NCBI GenBank assembly: GCA_043101635.1
Contig: JBICIE010000278.1
Location: 1-25,026, forward strand
Reading direction: 5' to 3'
Length of the DNA: 25,026 bases
Source of the DNA: CAYMJK01 sp043101635
GTDB taxonomy: Bacteria; Planctomycetota; Phycisphaerae; Phycisphaerales; UBA1924
Shown: in pieces, positions 15,396-23,390 of the stretch
How the letters are laid out: every line of letters starts with the position of its first letter
Numbering within the stretch: position 1 is the first letter of the stretch
Notes under the pieces: generated by a model
Told to the model about the DNA's origin: nothing
The model's database searches: none
What the model saw: only the letters and a program-made list of their open reading frames with translations
Translations under genes and position numbers: made by a program

Positions 15396-15614
15396 ATGTC
15401 GGCCTCCGAACCTACCCAACCATACCGTCTCGACCGGCGCGCGTTCTCAGTCGTATCCTTGGGCGAGCAGGATGACGATGGCGTATGGTGGCGAGACAAA
15501 TCGCCGCAGGAACGGATGCGAGCCCTCGAGTATCTTCGCCGGATGGCCTATGGAAACGCAGCTACCGCACGACTTCAAAGAGTTCTTACGGTTGCTCAGC
15601 TCGGAGAAGATTGA
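15396..15614 (+). CDS. Small partner protein upstream of a nucleotidyltransferase (putative TA-type module)
   Basis: This 72-aa soluble protein has the block SPQERMRALEYLRRMAYG followed by TARLQRVL. Short proteins with this pattern are commonly encoded directly before MNT-type nucleotidyltransferase genes in varied bacteria, which makes the pair a likely toxin-antitoxin-like or regulatory module. The ATG at 15396 follows TAGAAT by 6 nt. Its last 65 bp overlap the start of the nucleotidyltransferase gene in another frame, so the two are translated together. Which partner would be toxic, if either, is not visible. Confidence 0.7.
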   Translation: MSASEPTQPYRLDRRAFSVVSLGEQDDDGVWWRDKSPQERMRALEYLRRMAYGNAATARLQRVLTVAQLGED

Positions 15615-16011
15615 GTACCTCGTGGTCGGCGGCTACGCCGTGAGCTACCACGGGTATCCGCGTCCGACGGGCGACCTCGACATCTGGATCGCGATCGCCC
15701 CCGAGAATGCCGAGAAGCTCGTTGGCGCACTGGCCAAGTTCGGCTTCGGTGGCGCGGGCGCCACGACAGAGATGTTCCTCACGCCCGGCCGGGTGGTACG
15801 AATGGGTGTCCCACCGGTGCGGATCGAGATCCTCAGTTCGATCTCCGGGGTGGAGTTCTCGACGTGCTTCGCACGGCGGATCAACGCGACGATCGACGGG
15901 GTCAGCGTGAATGTGATCGCCCGAGAGGATCTGCTTGCGAACAAGCGGTCTGCCGGTCGCGCGAAGGACCTGAACGACCTGCAGCACCTCGACCGGCCTG
16001 ACGGGGCCTGA
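15550..16011 (+). CDS. MNT/AbiEii-type nucleotidyltransferase
   Basis: The 153-aa protein carries the minimal nucleotidyltransferase signature: VVGGYAVSYHGYPRPTGDLDIWI, with Gly27-Gly28 and Asp42/Asp44 as likely metal ligands. Residues 45-135 continue as the usual small domain. ATG 15550 (METQLPHDFKEFL) is chosen because homology starts there; the open frame extends to 15472 but overlaps the partner gene further. Overlap with the upstream gene is 65 bp. Family members transfer nucleotides to protein or tRNA targets in type IV (AbiE-like) or HEPN/MNT systems; no HEPN gene is present. The target is unknown. Confidence 0.8.
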   Translation: METQLPHDFKEFLRLLSSEKIEYLVVGGYAVSYHGYPRPTGDLDIWIAIAPENAEKLVGALAKFGFGGAGATTEMFLTPGRVVRMGVPPVRIEILSSISGVEFSTCFARRINATIDGVSVNVIAREDLLANKRSAGRAKDLNDLQHLDRPDGA

Positions 16012-16026
16012 TGCGCCTGCGCAGCG

Positions 16027-16047
16027 GGTCGGCAGGGACTGCCGACC
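16027..16047. terminator. Hairpin between convergent nucleotidyltransferase and pheA genes
   Basis: GGTCGGCAG (16027-16035) and CTGCCGACC (16039-16047) form a perfect 9-bp stem with a 3-nt loop. It is 15 bp after the nucleotidyltransferase stop and 4 bp from the convergent pheA stop. No T-tract follows on either side, so termination function is inferred from position. Confidence 0.5.
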
Positions 16048-16051
16048 TACC

Positions 16052-17206
16052 TCACAGAATCCGCCGCGCCCGCGGGTAGCTTCCCAGCACCCGCAGCGAC
16101 TGGCAGTGGGCCCTTGCCTCCTCGATCGCCTTGGCCACCGGCCCGTCCTCGCGGTGCCCCGCGGCGTCGATGAAGAAGGTGTAGCTCCAGTTGGTCCGCC
16201 CGCTGGGTCGCTTGTCGATGTGGGTCAGGTTGATGCCGGCCCGGTCGAACACCAGCAGCACCTCCACCAGGGCGCCCGGCTTGTCGGCCGTCTCGAACAT
16301 GATCGAGGTCTTGTCATCCCCGCTGCGCTGGGCGTGCTGCTTGCTGATCACGTAGAAGCGCGTGATGTTGTTGGGGTTGTCCTCGATCTTCTCGAACAGC
16401 GTGTGCAGGCCGTAGATCTCGCCGGCCAGCGTGGTGCCGATCGCGGCCGAGCCCGGCAGGGCGCCGATCGACTCGGCCTGCCTGGTTTCCTCGGCCGCCG
16501 TCATCGCGGCCCGGCTGCTGCTGGCGGCGGGCACGAGCTGCGCCTGGGGGTACTGCGTCGCCAGCCAGGTGCGGCACTGGTCGAAGATCTCCGGCTTGGA
16601 GTGGATCCGGCGCACATCCGCCGGGGCGCAGTTGGTCAGCAGCGCGTGATGGATCTCGACCTGGATCTCCGAGTACACGCCGACATCTTCCTGCACAGCG
16701 CGGAAGGCGTCGTGCGTCTCGGCGATGCCGCCGCCGGTCGAGTTCTCGATCGGCACGAGCCCGTAGTCGACGTGCCCGCGGGCGACCTCGGTGAAGACGC
16801 CGCTGATGGCGTGCAGGTCGTCGTACTCGACCGATGAGCCGAACTGGCGCAGGGCCGCATGGTGCGAGAAGCTGCCGGGCGGGCCCAGGTAGCCGATCCG
16901 CAGCGGCCGCTCCAGCGCGAAGCTGCCGCTCATCAGCTCCTTGTAGATCGCCTCGATGTCGCGCGCAGGCAGCGGCCCGGCGTTGGCGGCCAGGGCCCGC
17001 TTGATGACTTCCTGCTCGCGGTGCGGGGCGAAGATGGCGCCGCCGGAGGCCCGCTTGAGCTTGCCCACCTCCACCACCAGCCGGGCCCGCTCGTTGAGCA
17101 GGGGCACCAGCTTGGCATCCAGTTCGTCGATCCGCCGGCGCAGATCGGCCAGGTCGGGCCCCGCGGCGCCGGGGGCGGGATTCGGGCTCTCGGGCGGGGT
17201 GGTCAT
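16052..17206 (-). CDS. pheA: Chorismate mutase/prephenate dehydratase (P-protein)
   Basis: The 384-aa protein has chorismate mutase at about 18-95 (DLRRRIDELDAKLVPLLNER, later PHREQEVIKRAL), prephenate dehydratase at about 102-290 (IGYLGPPGSFSHHAAL, VPIENSTGGG, NITRFYVI with Thr282-Arg283-Phe284) and an ACT domain at about 298-375. GALV (311-314) is present and the ESRP-type motif reads DKRPS (331-335), so feedback control by phenylalanine is likely. It converts chorismate via prephenate to phenylpyruvate in Phe synthesis. ATG 17206 is chosen because a longer frame (to 17500) only runs antisense through the divergent gene. Length is normal for the bifunctional enzyme. Confidence 0.93.
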   Translation of the reverse strand: MTTPPESPNPAPGAAGPDLADLRRRIDELDAKLVPLLNERARLVVEVGKLKRASGGAIFAPHREQEVIKRALAANAGPLPARDIEAIYKELMSGSFALERPLRIGYLGPPGSFSHHAALRQFGSSVEYDDLHAISGVFTEVARGHVDYGLVPIENSTGGGIAETHDAFRAVQEDVGVYSEIQVEIHHALLTNCAPADVRRIHSKPEIFDQCRTWLATQYPQAQLVPAASSSRAAMTAAEETRQAESIGALPGSAAIGTTLAGEIYGLHTLFEKIEDNPNNITRFYVISKQHAQRSGDDKTSIMFETADKPGALVEVLLVFDRAGINLTHIDKRPSGRTNWSYTFFIDAAGHREDGPVAKAIEEARAHCQSLRVLGSYPRARRIL

Positions 17207-17231
17207 GGCGGTGGGTCGCTCTCCGGCGAGA

Positions 17232-17260
17232 ACTATCGGCCCTCCGGCAGCGCGAATCGA
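17232..17260 (-). promoter_or_regulatory. Possible promoter of pheA
   Basis: On the minus strand TCGATT (17255-17260) and GATAGT (17232-17237) are 17 nt apart. It would give a leader of about 20 nt containing GGAGAG. Its -35 overlaps that of the divergent promoter at 17257. Confidence 0.35.
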
Positions 17261-17285
17261 CCCGCATCGCGGTTTGTGGTACCCT
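17257..17285 (+). promoter_or_regulatory. Promoter of the thioredoxin-like/propeller gene (leaderless)
   Basis: TCGACC at 17257-17262 and TACCCT at 17280-17285 are spaced 17 nt. TACCCT ends 6 nt before ATG 17292, so the transcript should begin at or beside the start codon. Confidence 0.55.
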
Positions 17286-17291
17286 GCGCGT

Positions 17292-18551
17292 ATGAAGATC
17301 GCTCTTGCGCTTGCCGCGGCGGCCGTGGCGGCCCCGCTCGCGATGGCCCAGGACAGCCCCGCCCGCCCGCAGAAGGATGAGAAGGACCCCCGCTTCGGCG
17401 GGGTCGGCGTCGGCGGCGGGGCCGTCGCCATGGGGATCGACTGGGCCGCGTCGCTGGCCGAGGCCGAGGCGACCAGCCGCGCCGACGGGCGCCCGGTCAT
17501 CGCCTATTTCACGTTCGACGCCTGCGTGTGGTGCAAGAAGCTGGAGGAGGACACCTTTGCCGATGAGGCGGTCATCGGCGCCAGCCGCCGGCTGGTCTGG
17601 GTCGAACTCAACCGCGACTATGTGCCTGAGCAGGTCGAGCCGTTCAATGTGCACGCGTTCCCGACGATGATCGTGCTCGGGCCGGACCGGCAGGCCATCC
17701 ACCGCTTCCAGAGCTACCAGAAGCCGGAGGCGTTCATTGCGAATCTGGAGGAGGGGCTGCGCCGCTACGACCTGTTCCAGCGCGGCGAGCAGTGGGATGA
17801 GCCGGCAGCGCGCCCCGAGTCGGTCGCAGAGGTCGGCGGCGTCGTGCGCGCGATCGAGACGTTCCCGGCGCCGGGCGAGGGCGTGCCCGCGGGACTCGTG
17901 TTCATGGGGGAGGACCTGTGGATCGCCCAGGATGATGAGGCCATGGGCGGGAGTGTGCGCCGCATCCACCACATCCCCGCCGGAAGCGCCGAGCCGGATC
18001 ACAGTATCACCGTCGAGCATCTGATCACGGACATCGCCACCGACGGCCAGAAGCTGTACGCGATCAGCTACGACTGGACCGCCGGCGGGCCGATCCTGGT
18101 GATCGATCCGGAGACCGGCGCCATCGAGCGCGAGATCCGCACGGAGGCCAACAAGGCCAACCGCGCCAGCGGCGCCAAGGGTCTGGCGTGGGCGGAGGGC
18201 AAGCTGTATGCGCTCGATGGCGGCGCCGGCGTGATCTTCGAGGTTGATCCGGCCACTGGCGGCATCACGCGCACGATCGAGACCGGCCGGCGCTGGATCA
18301 CCGGGCTCGACTGCGACGCGAAGGCGACGCGATTCGCGACCGTCGGGCGCTCCGAGATTCTGCTGCTGGATAGCGAGGGGCAAGTGGCCCGCGAGATCCC
18401 GAGCAACTATCCCCTGCGCTCAGTGGCGGTCCGCGCTGGCAGCGTGCATGTGATGGAGCAGCCGGTCTTCGGCAACGACGCCAACCACCAGCGCGTGCGC
18501 GTGTGGCCGCGCCAGATGCTGGTACACGTGCTGAAGCTCGAGCCGCGCTGA
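17292..18551 (+). CDS. Exported thioredoxin-like protein fused to a beta-propeller-like domain
   Basis: The protein is 419 aa with a signal peptide 1-19 (cleavage after PLAMA). Residues about 45-155 are thioredoxin-like: a CVWC redox pair (78-81) after AYFTFDA, then ELNRDYVPEQVEPFNVHAFPTMIVLG with cis-Pro124. The spacing resembles DUF255/thioredoxin_7-type proteins (C-x-W-C-K-K). Residues about 190-415 contain repeated strands such as TDIATDGQKLYAIS, KGLAWAEGKLYALDGGAG and ITGLDCDAKATRFATVG, a six- or seven-bladed propeller-like sensor/binding domain. A Gly-rich linker (36-47) precedes the thioredoxin part. Likely a periplasmic thiol-disulfide protein; substrate unknown. It ends 19 bp from the convergent modC stop. 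Confidence 0.83.
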   Translation: MKIALALAAAAVAAPLAMAQDSPARPQKDEKDPRFGGVGVGGGAVAMGIDWAASLAEAEATSRADGRPVIAYFTFDACVWCKKLEEDTFADEAVIGASRRLVWVELNRDYVPEQVEPFNVHAFPTMIVLGPDRQAIHRFQSYQKPEAFIANLEEGLRRYDLFQRGEQWDEPAARPESVAEVGGVVRAIETFPAPGEGVPAGLVFMGEDLWIAQDDEAMGGSVRRIHHIPAGSAEPDHSITVEHLITDIATDGQKLYAISYDWTAGGPILVIDPETGAIEREIRTEANKANRASGAKGLAWAEGKLYALDGGAGVIFEVDPATGGITRTIETGRRWITGLDCDAKATRFATVGRSEILLLDSEGQVAREIPSNYPLRSVAVRAGSVHVMEQPVFGNDANHQRVRVWPRQMLVHVLKLEPR

Positions 18552-18570
18552 GCGATCGCCGACGCCCTGC

Positions 18571-19626
18571 TTACGAGCCCTGCAAGCGGCGCAGCGCGGC
18601 TGCCTTCACAAGGCACACGACCTCGGCGCCAGGCGCCAGCGCGAGCGCCGCCCGGGCGTCCGGCGTGATCTCCGCCCAGATCGGTTGGCCGACATCGACC
18701 GCGACGAAGATGCGCCCGCCGACATCGTCGATCGCGATGATGCGCCCGCGCCAGCGGTTGCGCACACTGGTCTCGGCCCGGTCGCTGGTGGCGAGGATCA
18801 CGTCGCTTGCGCCGAAGGCGACGTGCGCCTCATCCGGCCAGGCGCCGGCCGGCAGCGTGACATCCTGCTCGCCGAGGCGTCCGTGCCAGGCGCCGGCGCA
18901 CTGTGCGATCCTGCCCACGCGCACGACGTTATCGCGGGTGGTCAGGCCGGCCCGTCCGACGGCCCGGTCGAGCGTCTCGCCCGCCGGCCCGGCGCCGACG
19001 ACGCGCCCGCCATCGAGCAGCACGACGCGCTCGGCGAAGCGCCGCACATCGAGCTGATCGTGACTGACGAAGATCGCGGGGATGCCCAGGTCGCCGACCA
19101 GCCGGCACAGGTCATCGAGGATCCGCCGCTTCAGGTCCGCCTCCAGCGCGCTGACCGGCTCATCCATCAGCAGCAGGCGCGGGCGGCGCAGAATGGCCCG
19201 CCCGAGGGCCACCCGCTGGCGCTGGCCGCCGCTGAGGGCCGCGGGCCGCCGGTCGAGCAGATCGGTCAGTTCCAGGGCGCCGGCGATGCGATCGATCCCG
19301 GCGCCTGCCGCATCGCGCGCGCCGAACGCGAGATTGGCCCGCACGGTCATGTGCGGGAACAGCAGGGCGTCCTGCGGGATGTACCCGACCGAGCGGCGCT
19401 GCGCCGGGCGATTGACGCCGCGCTGCGTATCCAGCCACTGCTCATGGCCGAGCGACACGCTGCCGCGGCCCGGGCGCAGGAGCCCGGCGAGGATGCGCAG
19501 CGTGGTCGTCTTGCCGGCGCCGGAGGGGCCGAACAGCGCCGTGACGCCGGGCGGCGCCTCGAACGCCGCTTCCAGCGCGGGCTCGCCCGCGAACTGATGC
19601 TCGAAATGCGCGCGCAGCGTGGTCAT
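18571..19626 (-). CDS. modC: Molybdate ABC transporter ATP-binding protein
   Basis: The 351-aa ATPase matches the usual ModC length. Walker A is GPSGAGKT (33-40), the signature is LSGGQ (131-135), Walker B is LLLMDEP (151-157) and the H-loop is His189. The C-terminal part (about 285-350) is a Mop/TOBE-like oxyanion-binding domain (VRNRWRGRIIAIDDVGGRIFVAVDVG). ATG 19626 overlaps the modB stop as ATGA, showing coupled translation. The frame continues open to 19680 inside modB and that extension is ignored. It powers uptake of molybdate or tungstate with ModB and ModA. Confidence 0.93.
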   Translation of the reverse strand: MTTLRAHFEHQFAGEPALEAAFEAPPGVTALFGPSGAGKTTTLRILAGLLRPGRGSVSLGHEQWLDTQRGVNRPAQRRSVGYIPQDALLFPHMTVRANLAFGARDAAGAGIDRIAGALELTDLLDRRPAALSGGQRQRVALGRAILRRPRLLLMDEPVSALEADLKRRILDDLCRLVGDLGIPAIFVSHDQLDVRRFAERVVLLDGGRVVGAGPAGETLDRAVGRAGLTTRDNVVRVGRIAQCAGAWHGRLGEQDVTLPAGAWPDEAHVAFGASDVILATSDRAETSVRNRWRGRIIAIDDVGGRIFVAVDVGQPIWAEITPDARAALALAPGAEVVCLVKAAALRRLQGS

Positions 19627-20339
19627 GGCAGCGGGCGCTCCTGCGACGCCCCGGTCCGCCCCGCGCGGCGCGCCAGCCACTCGCTCAGCAGCATCGCCGC
19701 CAGCGCGACGATCACCGAGAGCGCGGCAAGCCGCCAGACCTGCGCCATCTGCCCCGGCGTCTGCATGGCCGAGTAGATCGCCAGCGGCACGGTGCGCGTG
19801 CGCCCCTCGATGTTGCCGGCGATCATGATGGTGGCGCCGAACTCACCCCATGCGCGCGCAAAGGCGAGCGTCAGACCCGCCACCAGCGCCGGCCACGCCA
19901 GCGGCAGCGTCACGCGCAGCCAGGTGCGCACGCGCCCGGCGCCGAGCGTGCGCGCCATGCCCTCCAGGCGCGGATCGACGGCGTCGAAGCCAAGCCGGCA
20001 GCTTCGCACGAGCAGCGGGAAGCCGACGACGCCCGCCGCGATCGCCGCGCCCCACCATGTGAACGCGATCTGCGCCCCCAGCCAGTCCTCCAGCACGCGT
20101 CCGATCGGTCCGCGCCGCCCCAGCAGCACAAGCAGTCCATAGCCGACGACCACCGGCGGCAGCACCAGCGGCAGCATGATCACCGTCTCGACGAGCATGC
20201 GCCCGCGGAAGCGCCAGCGCGACAGGATCCAGCCCAGGGCGACGCCGGGCGCCGCGCTGGCCAGCGTCGCCACCGCCGCGACCTGGGCGCTCAGCGCAAC
20301 GGCCCGCAGTTCGTCGGGCTGGAGCGTCAGCCAGTTCAC
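19623..20339 (-). CDS. modB: Molybdate ABC transporter permease
   Basis: The 238-aa permease has five hydrophobic segments and the EAA-type cytoplasmic loop (MARTLGAGRVRTWLRVTLPLAWPAL at about 128-152), then FARAWGEFGAT, typical of ModB/CysT-type permeases. The start is GTG 20339, overlapping the modA stop (GTGA); the stop overlaps the modC start (ATGA). It forms the membrane channel of the molybdate importer. Confidence 0.93.
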   Translation of the reverse strand: MNWLTLQPDELRAVALSAQVAAVATLASAAPGVALGWILSRWRFRGRMLVETVIMLPLVLPPVVVGYGLLVLLGRRGPIGRVLEDWLGAQIAFTWWGAAIAAGVVGFPLLVRSCRLGFDAVDPRLEGMARTLGAGRVRTWLRVTLPLAWPALVAGLTLAFARAWGEFGATIMIAGNIEGRTRTVPLAIYSAMQTPGQMAQVWRLAALSVIVALAAMLLSEWLARRAGRTGASQERPLP

Positions 20340-21100
20340 GGCGCTGGCGCCGGAAGGAAGCCGGCATCCAGAAACACCCGGACGCTGCCGGGCGACAGGA
20401 GAGCCTCGTACACCCGTCCAGCCCCAGGATGCCGATCCGGGCCAGCCAGGAGCGCAAGCGGGTAGAGGATGGGATCATGCAGCGCCGGATCGATGGCGCA
20501 GACGATCTCGACCGATGGACTCGCCCGCGCATCGGTGACGTACACGATCGCCGCCTCGACCTCGGCGCGCTCCGCGTATGCCAGCGCAGCGCGCACATCC
20601 GACCCTCGCACGATGCGCCCGCTTGTCTCCAGGTCTTCCAGCAGCCCCAGCGCCCCGAGCGCCTGCCCGGCGTAGACGCCCGCCGGCACGGCTTCCCCCG
20701 CCAGCGCAACGCGCTTCACCTGCGGATGCAGCAGATCGTGCAGCCCGGCCAACTCGGCCGGATTGCCCGCCGGCGCCACCAGCACAAGCTGATTGGAAAG
20801 CAGCGCCTGCGAGCGCGCGACCAGCCCGGCGTCCGCCACGGCGTCCGTCCAGTCCGGGCTCGCGGAAAGGAAGAGATCCGCAGGCGCCCCCTGGATGAGC
20901 TGCGCTCCCAGCGCGCTGGAGCCGCTGGCGGACACCACGATCCGGACACCCTCGGCAGCCTCGATCCGGTCTGCCAGCCGCGCCATCGCCGGCGCAGCGC
21001 TGGCAGCGCTGAAGATTACGACCGGCCGGCTGCCCGGCCGGTCGCACGCGCTGCACAGCAGCGCAATGAGGATGGCCAGACGGCAGGTGACGGCGCCCAT
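20336..21100 (-). CDS. modA: Molybdate-binding periplasmic lipoprotein
   Basis: The 254-aa protein has a leader with lipobox CSAC (Cys19). Residues 28-254 follow ModA: VVIFSAASAAPAM, VVSASGSSALGAQLIQGAPADLFLSAS, and a NQLVLVAP block. The Ser and Ala-rich loops at 32-35 and 58-61 would coordinate the oxyanion. ATG 21100 is preceded at 6 nt by TACGCT and has no Shine-Dalgarno; longer frames run antisense through nadB. First gene of modABC. Molybdate versus tungstate preference cannot be read from this. Confidence 0.92.
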   Translation of the reverse strand: MGAVTCRLAILIALLCSACDRPGSRPVVIFSAASAAPAMARLADRIEAAEGVRIVVSASGSSALGAQLIQGAPADLFLSASPDWTDAVADAGLVARSQALLSNQLVLVAPAGNPAELAGLHDLLHPQVKRVALAGEAVPAGVYAGQALGALGLLEDLETSGRIVRGSDVRAALAYAERAEVEAAIVYVTDARASPSVEIVCAIDPALHDPILYPLALLAGPDRHPGAGRVYEALLSPGSVRVFLDAGFLPAPAP

Positions 21101-21106
21101 CGGTCC

Positions 21107-21112
21107 AGCGTA
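21107..21112 (-). promoter_or_regulatory. -10-like hexamer TACGCT of modABC
   Basis: On the minus strand TACGCT ends 6 nt before ATG 21100. No ModE-like palindrome is obvious and the -35 region is GC-rich. It faces the nadB promoter across 45 bp. Confidence 0.45.
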
Positions 21113-21157
21113 TGCCGCGTCGCCGCGGGCGCACGCGAGCCGGCCCCCGGGACGCCT

Positions 21158-21163
21158 TATAGT
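21158..21163 (+). promoter_or_regulatory. -10-like hexamer TATAGT of nadB
   Basis: TATAGT ends 7 nt before ATG 21171. There is no Shine-Dalgarno and no clear -35. Confidence 0.5.
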
Positions 21164-21170
21164 GCTTCCG

Positions 21171-22886
21171 ATGCACAAGGCCTTCCAGCGGCGTTTTCTC
21201 ATCCCGTTTCGCACGGGCCTGCTGCCGCAGATCTTCACCGACACGCTGGTCATCGGGTGCGGGGTGGCGGGGCTGCGCGCCGCCATCGCCGCGGCGGAGC
21301 ACGGCGAGGTGATCATCCTGAGCAAGGACCGGCCGCAGCGGTCCAACACCGCGGTGGCCCAGGGCGGCATCGCCGCGGTCTGGGCCAAGGATGATTCGCT
21401 GGACGCCCACGTTGCAGACACCATGAACGCCGGCGCCGGCCTGTGCGATGAGGCCGCCGTCCGCTTCATACTCCAGCGAGGCCCGGGCCTCATGCGCGAG
21501 CTGGCCGACTGGGGCATGCCGTTCGACCGGGCGCCGGACGGCTCGGTGGCGCTGGGGCGCGAGGGCGCCCATTCCCACGCCCGCATTCTGCACTCCGGCG
21601 GCGACGCCTCCGGCAGCCAGCTTTCCGCCGCCCTGCTGGCCCGGGTGCGGCAGACCGCGCAGGTGCGCCTGTTCGAGGACTGCTTCGCCCTCGATCTGCT
21701 CACGCCGGCCGACGCCCCCGGCGCGCCGGTGATGGGCGCCATCACGCATCACCCGCACTACGGGCTGCAGGTCATCTGGGCCAGGGCGACGATCCTCGCC
21801 AGCGGCGGGGCGGGGATGGTCTACCGCGAGACGACCAACCCGCCCTCGGCGACCGGCGACGGGCTTGCCATGGCGTGGCGGGCCGGCGCGCCCATCGCCG
21901 ACATGGCGTTCGTGCAGTTCCATCCCACGACGCTGTATCTCGCCGGCGCCCCGCGTTTCCTCATCAGCGAGGCGGCCCGCGGCGAGGGCGGGCTGCTGGT
22001 CGATCACTCCGGGCGGCGCTTCATGCTGCAGGAGCATGAGCTGGCCGAACTCGCGCCGCGCGATGTCGTGGCCCGCGCAATAGTCCGGCGCGTGCGCGAC
22101 GAGGGCGCCACGCACGTCTTCCTCGACGTCCGCGCGATAGACGGCTTTGCCCAGCGCTTCCCGGGCATCACCGATGTGCTGCACAAGTACGGGCTTGACC
22201 CGGCGAGCGACCTGATCCCGGTGAATCCGGCAGCGCACTACAGCGTCGGCGGCGTCGCGACCGACCTGGCCGGACGAACCGCCGTGCCCGGTCTCTATGC
22301 CGCGGGCGAGGTCGCCGCCACCGGCCTGCACGGCGCCAATCGTCTGGCGAGCAACTCGCTGCTGGAAGGGCTGGTGATGGGTGAAGCCGCCGGACGAGCG
22401 GCGCGAGAGCGCACGCAGGGCGTCACGCCGGACGATCTGCCCCCGTGCCCGTGGCTGGACGCCCCGCCCGCGGCGCCGGCCCGCATCGTCAGCGACATCC
22501 CCATCTCCGACCACGCCGAGATCGACCTGCCCGATGTGCTCTCCTCCCTGCGCTCCTGCATGTGGCACAACACCGGCATCGAGCGGCGCGCCGCCGCCCT
22601 GGCCGACGCCGGCGACATGCTCGACTTCTGGGCCCGCTACACGCTCGACAAGATCTTCGACGAGCGGGACGGCTGGGAGGTGCAGAACATGCTGCTCGTC
22701 GGCGCGCTGATCACCGCCTCGGCGAGCTGGCGGGCCGAATCCCGCGGCTGCCACTGGCGGGCCGATGTGCCCGAGTCGCTGGAGCGGCTGTGCGCCCATG
22801 ACCAGTGGCAGCGCGGCGGCGATGGCCCGCAGATCAGGCCGGTCGGCGCCCCGGCCCCCGCCGGCGCGACGACCGGTTTGCGCTGA
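21171..22886 (+). CDS. nadB: L-aspartate oxidase
   Basis: The 571-aa flavoprotein oxidises L-aspartate to iminoaspartate, the first step of de novo NAD synthesis with NadA. The dinucleotide-binding motif GCGVAG is at 29-34 in TLVIGCGVAGLRAAIAA. Further markers are SKDRPQRSNTAVAQGGIAA, the substrate loop AHSHARILHSGGDASG, FVQFHPTTLY, and the NadB-specific HYSVGGVATD with GLYAAGEVAATGLHGANRLASNSLLEG. The C-terminal helical domain (about 455-545) is present. Fumarate reductase/SdhA-like flavoproteins are excluded by length and the lack of their iron-sulfur partner. ATG 21171 sits directly behind a TATAGT hexamer. nadA and nadC are not in the window. Confidence 0.95.
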   Translation: MHKAFQRRFLIPFRTGLLPQIFTDTLVIGCGVAGLRAAIAAAEHGEVIILSKDRPQRSNTAVAQGGIAAVWAKDDSLDAHVADTMNAGAGLCDEAAVRFILQRGPGLMRELADWGMPFDRAPDGSVALGREGAHSHARILHSGGDASGSQLSAALLARVRQTAQVRLFEDCFALDLLTPADAPGAPVMGAITHHPHYGLQVIWARATILASGGAGMVYRETTNPPSATGDGLAMAWRAGAPIADMAFVQFHPTTLYLAGAPRFLISEAARGEGGLLVDHSGRRFMLQEHELAELAPRDVVARAIVRRVRDEGATHVFLDVRAIDGFAQRFPGITDVLHKYGLDPASDLIPVNPAAHYSVGGVATDLAGRTAVPGLYAAGEVAATGLHGANRLASNSLLEGLVMGEAAGRAARERTQGVTPDDLPPCPWLDAPPAAPARIVSDIPISDHAEIDLPDVLSSLRSCMWHNTGIERRAAALADAGDMLDFWARYTLDKIFDERDGWEVQNMLLVGALITASASWRAESRGCHWRADVPESLERLCAHDQWQRGGDGPQIRPVGAPAPAGATTGLR

Positions 22887-22929
22887 AGGAAGCGCCCAGG
22901 TCGGGCTCGCCTGCCGAGCGCAGCGTGGT

Positions 22930-23334
22930 TCAGCTTGCTGAACCGACGCCTTCACGTGGTGAGCCGACTATCGGAGAGGCGCTCGTGATGGCGGTCGAGT
23001 CGGTCGAGTCGTGGTCGCCGTCGAAGTCGGTGTCTCCAGCCGCGTGTCCGAAGGCCTGCCCGCAGGGGCTGTAGCTCACGCGTTCCTGCTGGATCCCCGA
23101 GTCATCCAGCACCACGCTGACATCCGCCCGCCAGTTCTGGTGGTAGTAGAACCGCAGGTCCTCGGCGGTGGTCTCCCCGACCGTGACGTAGGTGGTCCTG
23201 AGGATCACAGAGTCAATGTAACTGCTCCCGCCCGCCCCGTCAAGGCCGGCCTGGTGGGCCAGGGTCTGCTCCTTCAGGGTCGAGCCCTCGTAGATGGCGA
23301 TGCGCTCTCGCCGCAGCGCGCTGACGGCGGACCG
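22930..23334 (-). pseudogene. Orphan RHS-core 3' fragment interrupted in an embedded dockerin
   Basis: The frame is open from just after an in-frame TGA (23335-23337) to TGA 22930 and has no proper start; only an internal GTG at 23208 is available. It reads like the end of an RHS-associated core: RIAIYEGSTLKEQ, SSYIDSVILRTTYV, RFYYHQNWRADVSVVLDDSG, then ERVSYSPCGQAFG (usual YDPYG position). A Ca2+ loop DTDFDGDHDSTD follows and the homology stops inside a 29-bp stretch that is repeated exactly in the main RHS gene at 24998-25026. The last ~19 residues are unrelated. This is what a displaced RHS tip looks like after cassette exchange. Confidence 0.7.
22986..23014. repeat. 29-bp exact direct repeat, copy 1
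   Basis: This stretch is identical to 24998-25026, 2012 bp away and in the same orientation. It encodes, on the minus strand, the HDSTDSTAI part of the RHS dockerin insert. The second copy reaches the window edge, so the full repeat may be longer. Confidence 0.85.
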
Positions 23335-23338
23335 TCAG
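23321..23338. terminator. Hairpin downstream of the immunity-candidate gene
   Basis: CTGACGG and CCGTCAG form a 7-bp stem with a 4-nt loop, 53-70 bp past the stop of the lipoprotein gene on the minus strand. No T-run follows. It overlaps the start of the orphan RHS fragment. Confidence 0.3.
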
Positions 23339-23390
23339 TGGCACGAAGCCGGAGAACACGCCCGTCAGTGCCACCCTGCCGTCGTAGCCC

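Noticed and set aside
16314..18383. Minus-strand open frame of 689 codons across pheA and the thioredoxin-like gene
   Set aside because: Out of frame with pheA and antisense to the thioredoxin gene; both real genes have firm domains.
20475..22955. Minus-strand open frame of 826 codons over nadB and modA
   Set aside because: Antisense to nadB, which is certain; no motif in the translation.
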